Shown here piece by piece: positions 27,699 to 35,828 of a stretch of DNA of 64,000 nt. Every line of letters starts with the position of its first letter. The first letter of the stretch is position 1. The stretch spans positions 1 to 64,000 of the forward strand of contig JBJHBJ010000001.1 of the NCBI GenBank assembly GCA_050485425.1, read 5' to 3'. The position numbers and the translations under genes are program-made. Origin of the DNA: LSCE01 sp050485425 (lineage in GTDB: Bacteria > Pseudomonadota > Gammaproteobacteria > Nitrococcales > Aquisalimonadaceae). The notes under the pieces were generated by a model. That model did no database searches. It had not been told where the DNA came from and saw nothing but the letters and a program-made list of their open reading frames with translations.

Positions 27699-28865
27699 AT
27701 GACCGCGCACAGCCTGCCTTACTGGCGGATGTCCGCCTTTTACCTGTTCTTCTTCGCCGTGCTGGGCGGGCTGGCGCCGTACTGGGGGCTGTACCTGGAT
27801 CATCTGGGCTTCTCTGCCGTCCAGATCGGCCAGTTGATCGCCATTCTCCACGCCACCAAGATCATCGCGCCCAACGTCTGGGGCTGGATCGCCGACCGCA
27901 GCGGGCGCCGCATGGCGGTGGTGAGGTTGGGCGCCCTGGTCGCCATGCTGAGCTTCTGCGGCGTGCTGCTGGGCAGCGGCTACTGGTGGCTGGCCGCCGT
28001 GATCACCGTGTTCAGTTTCTTCTGGAATGCGGCGCTGCCCCAGTTCGAGGCCAACACGATGAACCATCTGGGGGCGGAGGCGCATCGCTACAGCCGGGTT
28101 CGCCTGTGGGGCTCGGTGGGTTTCATCCTGGCTGTGCTGGTGTTCGGCGACCTGATCGACCGGTTCGGCGTCGGCCTGCTGCCATGGATGATGCTGCCGG
28201 TGTTCATCGGGCTCTGGCTGGCGGGGCAGGCTACCCCGCAGGCGCAGCAGTACCAGCGGGACCGGCGGCACGAGGCGCTGCTGCAGGTCATCCTCAAACC
28301 GCAGGTGCTGGGCCTGTTCCTGGCCTGTTTCCTGATGCAGGCGACGCACGGGCCTTACTATGCGTTCTTCAGCATCTACCTGGAAGGCCATGGCTACAGT
28401 GGTGCGATGATCGGCATGCTCTGGGCGCTGGGCGTGCTGGCCGAGATCGTACTGTTCCTGTTCATGCACCGCTTGCTGCCGGCATTCGGGCCCCGGGTGC
28501 TGATGACGGCGGCCATCCTGCTGACCAGCCTGCGCTGGGTGCTGATCGGCACGCTGCCGGAGAACCTGGCCGTGCTGCTGTTTGCCCAGGCGCTGCATGC
28601 CGCTTCGTTCGGCGTCTACCATGCGGTGGGCATCTATATGGTCAATCGCTACTTCACCGGCCGGAACCAGGGGCGCGGGCAGGCGCTGTACAGCAGCATT
28701 ACCTTCGGGGCCGGCGTCGCCGTGGGCAGCCTGGCAGCCGGCCTGCTGTGGGACCAGGTGGGTGGCGCCGCCACCTTCCATATCGCCGCGGCGGTGGCGC
28801 TGGTGGCTGCAGTCGCCGCTGTTACCAGCCTGCCGGGTTACAGGCAGGAGCCCGCAGCGGTATAG
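27699..28865 (+). CDS. MFS transporter, HcaT/PPP-like
   Basis: A 388-residue, 12-helix protein of the MFS_1-like group that contains HcaT (3-phenylpropionate) and YcaD-type proteins. The start is LPYWRMSAFYLFFFAVLGG, with the motif GWIADRSGRRMAVVR between helices 2 and 3. The GIYMVNRYFTGRNQGRGQALYSS segment is characteristic of this branch. Substrate unknown. It follows aroC by 30 bases and may be co-transcribed. It is followed 44 bases on by a second PadR regulator. Confidence 0.85.
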   Translation: MTAHSLPYWRMSAFYLFFFAVLGGLAPYWGLYLDHLGFSAVQIGQLIAILHATKIIAPNVWGWIADRSGRRMAVVRLGALVAMLSFCGVLLGSGYWWLAAVITVFSFFWNAALPQFEANTMNHLGAEAHRYSRVRLWGSVGFILAVLVFGDLIDRFGVGLLPWMMLPVFIGLWLAGQATPQAQQYQRDRRHEALLQVILKPQVLGLFLACFLMQATHGPYYAFFSIYLEGHGYSGAMIGMLWALGVLAEIVLFLFMHRLLPAFGPRVLMTAAILLTSLRWVLIGTLPENLAVLLFAQALHAASFGVYHAVGIYMVNRYFTGRNQGRGQALYSSITFGAGVAVGSLAAGLLWDQVGGAATFHIAAAVALVAAVAAVTSLPGYRQEPAAV

Positions 28866-28909
28866 CGCTTCCGCTTTGACACCCCCCGGCGGGTCGTTAG
28901 AATTCCGCC

Positions 28910-29455
28910 ATGTCGATACAACACGCCCTGCTCACCTCGCTGCTGGAGAAGCCGTCCACCGGCTACGGTCTCGCCAGCCGGTTCGACCGCTCCATCGGTT
29001 ACTTCTGGCGCGCGACGCATCAGCAGATCTACCGTGAACTGGGCCGGATGGCCCGGGCCGGCTGGGTGGAGGCGCAGACGGAACGGAACCGCAACGGCGG
29101 CGGCCGTCCCAGCAAGGTGTACCACGTGCTGCCGGCAGGCCGGGAGGAGTTGGCGCGTTGGGTGTCCGAGCCCGGCGTCGATGTCGACGAGAACCGCGTG
29201 TTCATGGTCAAGGTCCGGGCCGAGGCGGTGGTGCGTTCCGGGGTGCTGGGGAAGGAGTTGCAGCGGCTGGTGGACGAGCACCGGGAACGGCTGGCCGTCT
29301 ACCGCCGTATCGAGCAGCGGGATTTCTCGGAGCCGGACATGAGCAGCGCGCAGCGACTGCAGCACGCGGTGCTGCGCTGCGGGATCATGGCCGAGGAAAC
29401 CTGGCTGGCCTGGGCGGACGAGGTCGCGCCGCTGCTCGCCCCGGACAATGGCTGA
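28910..29455 (+). CDS. PadR-family regulator with Vir-type C-terminal domain
   Basis: A 181-residue transcription factor. The N-terminal winged helix (MSIQHALLTSLLEKPSTGYGLASRFD ... THQQIYRELGRMARAGWVEA) and wing with RPSKVYHVLPAGREEL are complete. A C-terminal helical dimerisation domain follows. This is the longer PadR type, different from the short Cys-Cys one at 10060. Its targets are unknown. A bidirectional hairpin at 29474-29497 separates it from the convergent nitronate monooxygenase. Confidence 0.85.
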   Translation: MSIQHALLTSLLEKPSTGYGLASRFDRSIGYFWRATHQQIYRELGRMARAGWVEAQTERNRNGGGRPSKVYHVLPAGREELARWVSEPGVDVDENRVFMVKVRAEAVVRSGVLGKELQRLVDEHRERLAVYRRIEQRDFSEPDMSSAQRLQHAVLRCGIMAEETWLAWADEVAPLLAPDNG

Positions 29456-29473
29456 TTGATTCCGGATGATAGG

Positions 29474-29497
29474 GCCGGTGCCGCAGGCGGCACCGGC
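29474..29497. terminator. Bidirectional hairpin between convergent genes
   Basis: GCCGGTGCCGC and GCGGCACCGGC pair perfectly over 11 bases around AG. It lies between the stops of the PadR gene (+) and nitronate monooxygenase (-). No long T tract is present on either side, so its termination strength is uncertain. Confidence 0.55.
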
Positions 29498-29507
29498 TCC
29501 GGCATGG

Positions 29508-30503
29508 TCAGGCCCTCAGTGCCTGTGGCGCTGCCGCTTCGGCAAGGCCCAGCCGTTCGCGGGCCTCGCGGTACTCGGCCGCGAACCGCTCGACCAGTTT
29601 CGCCGCCGGGAGCACCTGCTTGACCGTGCCCACCCCCTGTCCGGCACCCCAGATATCCTTCCAGGCCTTGGCCTTGCTGCCGCCGCCCGAGCCGAAATTC
29701 ATCTTCGAGGGGTCGGATTCCGGCAGGTCGGCGGGATCCAGGCCGGCGTTGACGATGCTCTGGCGCAGATAGTTGCCGTGCACACCGGTGAAGAGGTTGG
29801 AGTAGACGATATCGGATGCGCCGCTCTCCACGATCATCTGCTTGTAGCCGTCCACCGCGCGGGCCTCTTCAGTGGCGATGAAGGCTGAGCCGATGTAGGC
29901 CAGGTCGGCGCCTGCGGCCTGTGCAGCCAGGATGGTATTGCCGTGGGAAATGGACCCGGACAGCAGCAGCGGGCCGTCGAACCATTCCCGGATCTCGCGG
30001 ATCAGTGCGAATGGAGACAGCGTGCCGGCGTGACCGCCGGCGCCGGCAGCCACCGCGATCAGGCCGTCCGCTCCCTTCTCGATGGCCTTGCGCGCGAAGC
30101 GATCATTGATCACGTCGTGCAGCACGATGCCGCCGTAGTCGTGAACGGACCGGTTCACTTCCTCCCGCGCGCCCAGCGAGGTGATGGTGATCGGCACCTT
30201 GTACCTGGCGCACATCTCCAGGTCGTGTTCCAGCCGGTCATTGGACTTGTGCACGATCTGGTTCACAGCGAACGGCGCGGCCGGCCGGTCCGGGTGCCTG
30301 GCATTGTGATCGGCCAGTTCGCTGGTGATCCGGTCCAGCCATTCGTCCAGTTGCGCCGCCGGCCGGGCGTTCAGGGCCGGGAACGAGCCGATGACGCCGG
30401 CCTTGCACTGTGCGATGACCAGATCGGGGTTGGAGATGATGAACAACGGCGCGCACACCACAGGCAGTGACAGGCGCTCGGTGAGGACGGAAGGAACGGG
30501 CAT
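29508..30503 (-). CDS. Nitronate monooxygenase (2-nitropropane dioxygenase family)
   Basis: A 331-residue FMN-dependent TIM-barrel protein. It oxidises alkyl nitronates, including the toxin propionate-3-nitronate. The family start LPVVCAPLFIISNPDLVIAQ, the glycine-rich GADGLIAVAAGAGGHAGTLSP and GPLLLSGSISHGNTILAAQA fit class I enzymes. GGAGG-like purines precede the ATG. It is 31 bases downstream of the NTF2-like gene, and both are preceded by a 14-base palindrome (31032-31045). Confidence 0.88.
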   Translation of the reverse strand: MPVPSVLTERLSLPVVCAPLFIISNPDLVIAQCKAGVIGSFPALNARPAAQLDEWLDRITSELADHNARHPDRPAAPFAVNQIVHKSNDRLEHDLEMCARYKVPITITSLGAREEVNRSVHDYGGIVLHDVINDRFARKAIEKGADGLIAVAAGAGGHAGTLSPFALIREIREWFDGPLLLSGSISHGNTILAAQAAGADLAYIGSAFIATEEARAVDGYKQMIVESGASDIVYSNLFTGVHGNYLRQSIVNAGLDPADLPESDPSKMNFGSGGGSKAKAWKDIWGAGQGVGTVKQVLPAAKLVERFAAEYREARERLGLAEAAAPQALRA

Positions 30504-30534
30504 GGAAACCTCCGGTTTGACAAGTGGTGACGGC

Positions 30535-30981
30535 TCAGCGCTGGGCCGCCGTTTCTCCGGTGAGCACGGCCTTGTGTGCGGCCAGGCGCTTGCCCATCGC
30601 TTCGGACAAGGCCTGCACGCCGCTCATGGGCCGTACCAGGACTTCGAATTCGCTGATTCTGCCGTCGGCGTCGAACCGGAGCATGTCGATGCCTTTCAGT
30701 GCTTTCCCCTCCACCTCGGCGCTGAACTCGAGGATGGCGCTGCTGCCGTCGTCGCTGACGAAAAAGCGGTGGTAGCGGAAGTTCTGGAATACCGTGTTGA
30801 CCGTCTTCAGGACCAGCTTGATGGCCTCGCGCCCGGGGTAGGGCGTGTGTGCTACCGGTGAACGGAACACGATGTCGTCGGAGAGTAGCGGGTCCAGTTC
30901 CTCCATCGCGTTGCGTTCCAGCAGCCGGTGCCAGGTGTCCAGCGTCTGGCGGGCCGCGTCGGACAGGGTGTTTGTGCGCAT
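30535..30981 (-). CDS. NTF2/SnoaL-like protein
   Basis: A 148-residue protein of the nuclear-transport-factor-2 fold (SnoaL-like). It begins DAARQTLDTWHRLLERNAME, has DDIVFRSPVAHTPYPGREAI, and ends with an amphipathic helix. Members include polyketide cyclases, isomerases and many proteins of unknown role. No catalytic residue can be fixed. It is first in a two-gene minus-strand unit with nitronate monooxygenase. Confidence 0.8.
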   Translation of the reverse strand: MRTNTLSDAARQTLDTWHRLLERNAMEELDPLLSDDIVFRSPVAHTPYPGREAIKLVLKTVNTVFQNFRYHRFFVSDDGSSAILEFSAEVEGKALKGIDMLRFDADGRISEFEVLVRPMSGVQALSEAMGKRLAAHKAVLTGETAAQR

Positions 30982-31031
30982 GCTGATTCTCCGGCTGGCG
31001 GCTTCCTGAGAGGCGGCCGCATGATGATGTA

Positions 31032-31045
31032 TGCAACCAGTTGCA
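31032..31045. promoter_or_regulatory. Palindromic operator-like site before the NTF2-NMO unit
   Basis: TGCAAC-CA-GTTGCA is a perfect two-arm palindrome 51 bases upstream of the NTF2-like start. A second half-site TGCAACC lies about 30 bases further right, towards leuC. The regulator is not identified. Confidence 0.4.
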
Positions 31046-31130
31046 AAACTCTAGCCGGGGCGGCGCCTCGATGCAACCGGCTTTTTACCGGTCCCGGCCA
31101 GGGTCGTTCATCATGGCTTGCCGATTCCGT

Positions 31131-31136
31131 TATAAT
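31131..31136 (+). promoter_or_regulatory. Consensus -10 box before leuC
   Basis: A perfect TATAAT lies 43 bases upstream of the leuC ATG. The -35 near 31107-31113 is a poor match. No leucine-rich leader peptide or attenuator hairpin was seen between the box and leuC. Confidence 0.6.
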
Positions 31137-31178
31137 GGCCGGCTCAATGACGGAATCGCTCCCGGGAAAGAGAGGCTT

Positions 31179-32582
31179 ATGAGCGGGAAAACCTTGTACG
31201 ACAAGCTCTGGGACGCCCATGTGGTGCGGCAGAACGACGATGGCACGGCGCTGCTGTACATCGACCGCCACCTGGTGCACGAAGTCACCTCCCCACAGGC
31301 TTTCGAAGGCCTGCGGCTGGCGGGCCGCAAGCCGTGGCGTACCGATGCCAATCTGGCCGTGGCCGATCACAATGTGCCCACTACCGACCGCAGCCGCGGC
31401 ATTGCCGATCCCGTCTCCCGGCTTCAGGTGGACACGCTGGACGAGAACTGCCGCACTTACGGCATTACCGAATTTGACATGAACGACCCGCGCCAGGGGA
31501 TCGTGCACGTGATCGGGCCGGAGCAGGGGGCGACGCTGCCGGGCATGACCGTGGTCTGCGGCGATTCCCATACCTCCACCCACGGTGCCATGGGGGCGCT
31601 GGCGCATGGCATCGGCACGTCCGAGGTGGAGCACGTGCTGGCCACCCAGACGCTGGTGCAGAAGAAGAGCAAGTCCATGCTGGTGAGCGTGGACGGGCAG
31701 GTGGGGCCGGGCGTGACCGCCAAGGACATCGTGCTGGCCATCATCCGCGAGATCGGCACCGCCGGCGGCACCGGCTACGCCATCGAGTTCGGTGGCGAGG
31801 CCATCCGCGCGCTGAGCATGGAAGGCCGCATGACCGTCTGCAACATGGCCATTGAGGCGGGTGCCCGGGCCGGCATGGTGGCGGTGGACGAGACCACCAT
31901 CGAATACTTCCGTGGCCGGCCGTTCGCACCCACGGGCGAGCAGTGGGATCAGGCCGTGGCCTACTGGCGCACGCTGCGCAGTGACGACGATGCCGAATTC
32001 GACCGGGTGGTGCGACTGGATGCGGCCGTTATCGAACCGCAGGTGAGCTGGGGTACGTCGCCCGAGATGGTTGCCCCGGTGTCCGGCCGGGTTCCCAATC
32101 CGTTCAAGGAGAACGATCCGGTGCGCAAGTCGGGCATGTCCCGGGCGCTGGAGTACATGGCGCTGCAGCCGGAAACGCCGATCACGGAGATTGCCGTGGA
32201 CAAGGTGTTCATCGGTTCCTGTACCAACTCGCGTATCGAGGATCTGCGTGCCGCCGCCGCCGTGATCAGGGGCCGGAAGAAGGCAGGCAGCGTCAAGCTG
32301 GCCATGGTGGTGCCCGGCTCCGGTCTGGTGAAGCGCCAGGCCGAGGAAGAGGGGCTGGACAAGGTGTTCCTGGACGCCGGCTTCGAATGGCGCGAGCCCG
32401 GCTGCTCCATGTGCCTGGCCATGAATGCCGACCGGCTGGAACCCGGCGAACGTTGTGCGTCCACTTCGAACCGCAACTTCGAAGGGCGCCAGGGGCAGGG
32501 CGGGCGCACCCATCTGGTCAGTCCCGCCATGGCAGCGGCCGCGGCCATTGCCGGTCACTTCGTCGACGTGAGGGATTTCTGA
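31179..32582 (+). CDS. leuC: Isopropylmalate isomerase, large subunit
   Basis: A 467-residue aconitase-family subunit which, with LeuD, converts 2- to 3-isopropylmalate in leucine synthesis. Conserved segments are VADHNVPTTDR, CGDSHTSTHGAMGALAHGIG and the 4Fe-4S cysteines in FIGSCTNSRIEDLR and EPGCSMCLAMN. Standard length. AGAGG precedes the ATG. It heads the leuCDB-asd cluster, with leuD starting two bases after the stop. Confidence 0.96.
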   Translation: MSGKTLYDKLWDAHVVRQNDDGTALLYIDRHLVHEVTSPQAFEGLRLAGRKPWRTDANLAVADHNVPTTDRSRGIADPVSRLQVDTLDENCRTYGITEFDMNDPRQGIVHVIGPEQGATLPGMTVVCGDSHTSTHGAMGALAHGIGTSEVEHVLATQTLVQKKSKSMLVSVDGQVGPGVTAKDIVLAIIREIGTAGGTGYAIEFGGEAIRALSMEGRMTVCNMAIEAGARAGMVAVDETTIEYFRGRPFAPTGEQWDQAVAYWRTLRSDDDAEFDRVVRLDAAVIEPQVSWGTSPEMVAPVSGRVPNPFKENDPVRKSGMSRALEYMALQPETPITEIAVDKVFIGSCTNSRIEDLRAAAAVIRGRKKAGSVKLAMVVPGSGLVKRQAEEEGLDKVFLDAGFEWREPGCSMCLAMNADRLEPGERCASTSNRNFEGRQGQGGRTHLVSPAMAAAAAIAGHFVDVRDF

Positions 32583-32584
32583 GC

Positions 32585-33226
32585 ATGCGCGCGTTTACTC
32601 AGCATCGGGGTCTGGTGGCACCGCTGGATCGGGCGAATGTGGACACCGACGCCATCATTCCCAAGCAGTTCCTGAAGTCCATCAAGCGTACCGGCTTCGG
32701 TCCGAACCTGTTCGACGAATGGCGTTACATGGACCACGGTGAACCGGGGCAGGACTGTAGCCGGCGCCCCGTGAACCCGGATTTCGTGCTCAACCAGGAA
32801 CGCTACCAGGGCGCGAGCATCCTGCTGGCCCGCCGCAACTTCGGCTGCGGCTCGTCCCGTGAGCATGCGCCCTGGGCGCTGGAGGATTTCGGCTTCCGCG
32901 CCATCATCGCGCCCAGTTTCGCCGACATCTTCTTCAACAACTGCTTCAAGAACGGCCTGCTGCCGATCGCGCTGGACGAGCATGTTGTCGACCAGCTGTT
33001 CCAGGACGTGGAGGCAATGCCCGGCTACCAGCTCGACGTGGACCTGCCGGCGCAGACCGTCACCACGCCGGACGGCAACGTGATCCCGTTCGATATCGAC
33101 GCCGGCAGCAAGCACATGCTGGTGGAGGGGCTGGACGAGATCGGCCTCACCCTGCAGCACGCCGATGACATCCGCGCGTACGAGCAACAGCGCCGGCAGC
33201 AGGCGCCCTGGCTGTTCCGGGCCTGA
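32585..33226 (+). CDS. leuD: Isopropylmalate isomerase, small subunit
   Basis: A 213-residue partner of LeuC. The family start APLDRANVDTDAIIPKQFLK and the swivelling-domain GCGSSREHAPWALEDFGFRA are present. Standard length for the proteobacterial LeuD1 type. It starts two bases after leuC and 20 bases before leuB. Confidence 0.96.
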   Translation: MRAFTQHRGLVAPLDRANVDTDAIIPKQFLKSIKRTGFGPNLFDEWRYMDHGEPGQDCSRRPVNPDFVLNQERYQGASILLARRNFGCGSSREHAPWALEDFGFRAIIAPSFADIFFNNCFKNGLLPIALDEHVVDQLFQDVEAMPGYQLDVDLPAQTVTTPDGNVIPFDIDAGSKHMLVEGLDEIGLTLQHADDIRAYEQQRRQQAPWLFRA

Positions 33227-33246
33227 CAACGACAAGGGATTCTCCG

Positions 33247-34326
33247 ATGAGCAAGAAGATTCTGGTACTGCCCGGTGACGGTATCGGCCCCGAGATCGTC
33301 GGCGAGGCGGTGAAGGTGCTGGAGTGCCTGCGTCAGCACCATGGTTTGAACGTTGAACTGGAGCAGGGCCTGATCGGTGGAGCCGGCTATGATGCGGCTG
33401 GCAAGCCGCTGCCGGACGAAACCCTGCGACTGGCCAGGGCCTCCGATGCGGTACTGCTGGGAGCGGTCGGCGGGCCGAAGTACGACACGCTGGACCGCCC
33501 GCTTCGGCCCGAACGCGGCCTGCTGGCGATCCGCGCCGAGCTGGAGCTGTTCGGCAATCTGCGTCCGGCAATTCTCTATCCGCAGCTCGCCAGCGCCTCG
33601 GCGCTGAAGCCGGATGTGGTGGCGGGGCTGGACATCATGATCGTCCGCGAACTCACCGGCGGCATCTACTTCGGCGAGCCGCGCGGTATCCGTACGCTGG
33701 AGAACGGCGAGCGGCAGGGCTATAACACCCTGGTGTACCGCGAGTCGGAAATCGAGCGGATCGGCCGGCTCGCCTTCGAGACGGCGCGCAAGCGCGGCAA
33801 GCGGCTGTGTTCGGTGGACAAGGCCAACGTGCTGGAGGTCACCGAGCTGTGGCGCGAGGTGATGACGCGTCTGTCTGCGGATTATCCCGACGTGGAGCTG
33901 TCTCACATGTACGTGGACAACGCCGCCATGCAACTGGTGCGCGCGCCGAAGCAGTTCGACGTGCTGGTTACCACCAACATGTTCGGCGACATCCTGTCGG
34001 ATTGCGCGGCCATGCTCACCGGCTCCATCGGCATGTTGCCGTCTGCCTCGCTGGACAAGGATTCCAGGGGTATGTACGAACCGATCCACGGCTCGGCGCC
34101 GGACATCGCCGGGCAGGGCGTGGCCAATCCCCTGGCCACCATCCTGTCCGTGGCCATGATGCTCCGCTACTCGCTGGGCGAACCCGCGCTGGCCGAACGT
34201 CTGCAGGCCGCCGTGGGACAGGTGCTCGATCAGGGGCTGCGTACGCCGGATATTCATACGCCGGAAACGCGCAAGGTCGGCACCACCGAGATGGGTGACG
34301 CCGTGGTGGCAGCGCTACGCGCCTGA
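33247..34326 (+). CDS. leuB: 3-isopropylmalate dehydrogenase
   Basis: A 359-residue NAD-dependent beta-decarboxylating dehydrogenase. Signatures are ILVLPGDGIGPEIVGEAVKV, LLGAVGGPKYDTL, the catalytic NTLVYRESEIERIGRLAFE (Tyr) and KANVLEVTELWREV, and the metal site SDCAAMLTGSIGMLPSASL. Third step of leucine synthesis; normal length. Confidence 0.96.
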   Translation: MSKKILVLPGDGIGPEIVGEAVKVLECLRQHHGLNVELEQGLIGGAGYDAAGKPLPDETLRLARASDAVLLGAVGGPKYDTLDRPLRPERGLLAIRAELELFGNLRPAILYPQLASASALKPDVVAGLDIMIVRELTGGIYFGEPRGIRTLENGERQGYNTLVYRESEIERIGRLAFETARKRGKRLCSVDKANVLEVTELWREVMTRLSADYPDVELSHMYVDNAAMQLVRAPKQFDVLVTTNMFGDILSDCAAMLTGSIGMLPSASLDKDSRGMYEPIHGSAPDIAGQGVANPLATILSVAMMLRYSLGEPALAERLQAAVGQVLDQGLRTPDIHTPETRKVGTTEMGDAVVAALRA

Positions 34327-34368
34327 CCGTCACCCGAATTCACTCTGAAGAAGCAGAGAGGTAACGCA

Positions 34369-35478
34369 ATGAAGCGCGTAGGTTTTGTCGGCTGGCGGGG
34401 CATGGTGGGTTCCGTGCTCATGCAGCGCATGCAGGAGGAGAACGATTTCCGCGACATCGATCCGGTCTTCTTTTCCACCTCGCAGGCGGGGCAGCCCGGG
34501 CCGGACGTGGGCAAGGACGTGCCCGCCCTGCAGGACGCCAATGACATCGAGGCCCTGCGGGAGATGGAAGCCATCGTCACCTGCCAGGGTGGCGACTACA
34601 CCACTGCCGTTTACGAGAAGCTGCGCAGCACCGGCTGGGACGGCTACTGGATCGACGCCGCCTCCACGCTGCGCATTGCCGACGACAGCATCATCATCCT
34701 GGATCCGGTCAACCTGGACGTGATCCGCCAGGGCCTGGACAAGGGCATCAGGACCTATGTCGGCGGCAACTGCACGGTCAGCCTGATGCTGATGGGCATC
34801 GGCGGCCTGTTCCGCCAGGGGCTTGTGGAATGGATCAGCCCGATGACCTACCAGGCGGCGTCCGGTGCCGGTGCCCAGAACATGCGTGAGCTGGTCTCGC
34901 AGATGGGGTATATCCACGATGCGTCCCGGAACCTGCTGGATCCGTCCACCTCGATCCTGGAACTGGACCGTGCCGTGACCGAGGCGATCCGCTCCGACGG
35001 CTATCCGTCCGAGCACTTCGGCTTCCCGCTGGCCGGCAGCCTGCTGCCCTGGATCGACAAGAAGATGGACAGCGGCCAGAGCAAGGAGGAGTGGAAGGCG
35101 GGCGTCGAGACCAACAAGATCCTCGGCCGCAGCCAGAACCCGATTCCGATCGACGGTCTCTGCGTGCGCGTCGGCGCCATGCGCTCCCACGCCCAGGCAC
35201 TGACCATCAAGCTGACCAGGGATGTGCCGCTGAGCGAGATCCGCCAGGTCATCGGCGAGTCCAACGACTGGGTGCGCGTGGTCGACAACGAGAAGGAAGA
35301 CAGCCTGCGGGAACTCACCCCGGCGGCGGTCAGCGGTACGCTGACCATTCCGGTGGGCCGGATGCGCAAGCTGGCGATGGGTGGCGATTATCTCTCGGCC
35401 TTCACCGTGGGCGACCAGCTCCTGTGGGGCGCCGCGGAGCCGCTGCGCCGGATGCTGCGTATCCTGCAGGACGGCTGA
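34369..35478 (+). CDS. asd: Aspartate-semialdehyde dehydrogenase
   Basis: A 369-residue enzyme that makes aspartate semialdehyde for methionine, threonine, lysine and diaminopimelate. The NADP loop is RVGFVGWRGMVGSVLMQRM and the catalytic Cys135 is in GGNCTVSLMLMGIGGLF. This is the Gram-negative gammaproteobacterial form (about 370 residues). It sits between leuB and fimV as in Pseudomonas. Two strong hairpins follow the stop. Confidence 0.95.
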   Translation: MKRVGFVGWRGMVGSVLMQRMQEENDFRDIDPVFFSTSQAGQPGPDVGKDVPALQDANDIEALREMEAIVTCQGGDYTTAVYEKLRSTGWDGYWIDAASTLRIADDSIIILDPVNLDVIRQGLDKGIRTYVGGNCTVSLMLMGIGGLFRQGLVEWISPMTYQAASGAGAQNMRELVSQMGYIHDASRNLLDPSTSILELDRAVTEAIRSDGYPSEHFGFPLAGSLLPWIDKKMDSGQSKEEWKAGVETNKILGRSQNPIPIDGLCVRVGAMRSHAQALTIKLTRDVPLSEIRQVIGESNDWVRVVDNEKEDSLRELTPAAVSGTLTIPVGRMRKLAMGGDYLSAFTVGDQLLWGAAEPLRRMLRILQDG

Positions 35479-35516
35479 GGAAACACCCCGCAGTTCTCTC
35501 CCGTCGCTATTTCGTA

Positions 35517-35584
35517 CTGGCCCTCTCGGACATCGGGAGGGCCAGTGGGTTTCGCGTGCTGGCAGACTGCCGGCACGCGAAACC
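35517..35584 (+). terminator. Two tandem perfect hairpins after asd
   Basis: Hairpin A has arms CTGGCCCTC (35517-35525) and GAGGGCCAG (35537-35545). Hairpin B has 12-base arms GGTTTCGCGTGC (35548-35559) and GCACGCGAAACC (35573-35584), with GGCAG/CTGCC inside its loop. No U tract follows, so factor-dependent termination or RNA stabilisation are both possible. Confidence 0.6.
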
Positions 35585-35828
35585 GGCACTAATGAGAGAA
35601 CGGGTTAACAAAACGGCGCATAGCGTTTGAATTTAGGGGTTGCGGCGGATAATGTGCCGATAGATACGTCAATCCCGTTCCGGAAAACGGTTGGTCGTGA
35701 CGCCTTTCGGCTGTCTCGGCGGGCAGGGCACCATGCGGGGTCGGTGAAATCAGAACAAAACCATAACGTGCAGCTTGCGCCGATGGACAATGCCAAACGG
35801 CGGCGCTCACGACGATTAAGGGAATGCC
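35585..35828 (+). other. AT-richer intergenic region before fimV, possible promoter
   Basis: The asd-fimV gap is 350 bases; beyond the hairpins it is less GC-rich than its surroundings. TTGAAT (35627-35632) and GATAAT (35648-35653) are separated by 15 bases and could be a promoter with a long leader. No ORF with a ribosome-binding site was seen. Confidence 0.4.

Noticed and set aside
31041..31178. Leucine attenuator/leader peptide before leuC
   Set aside because: The short frames there have no leucine run, and no terminator follows them.
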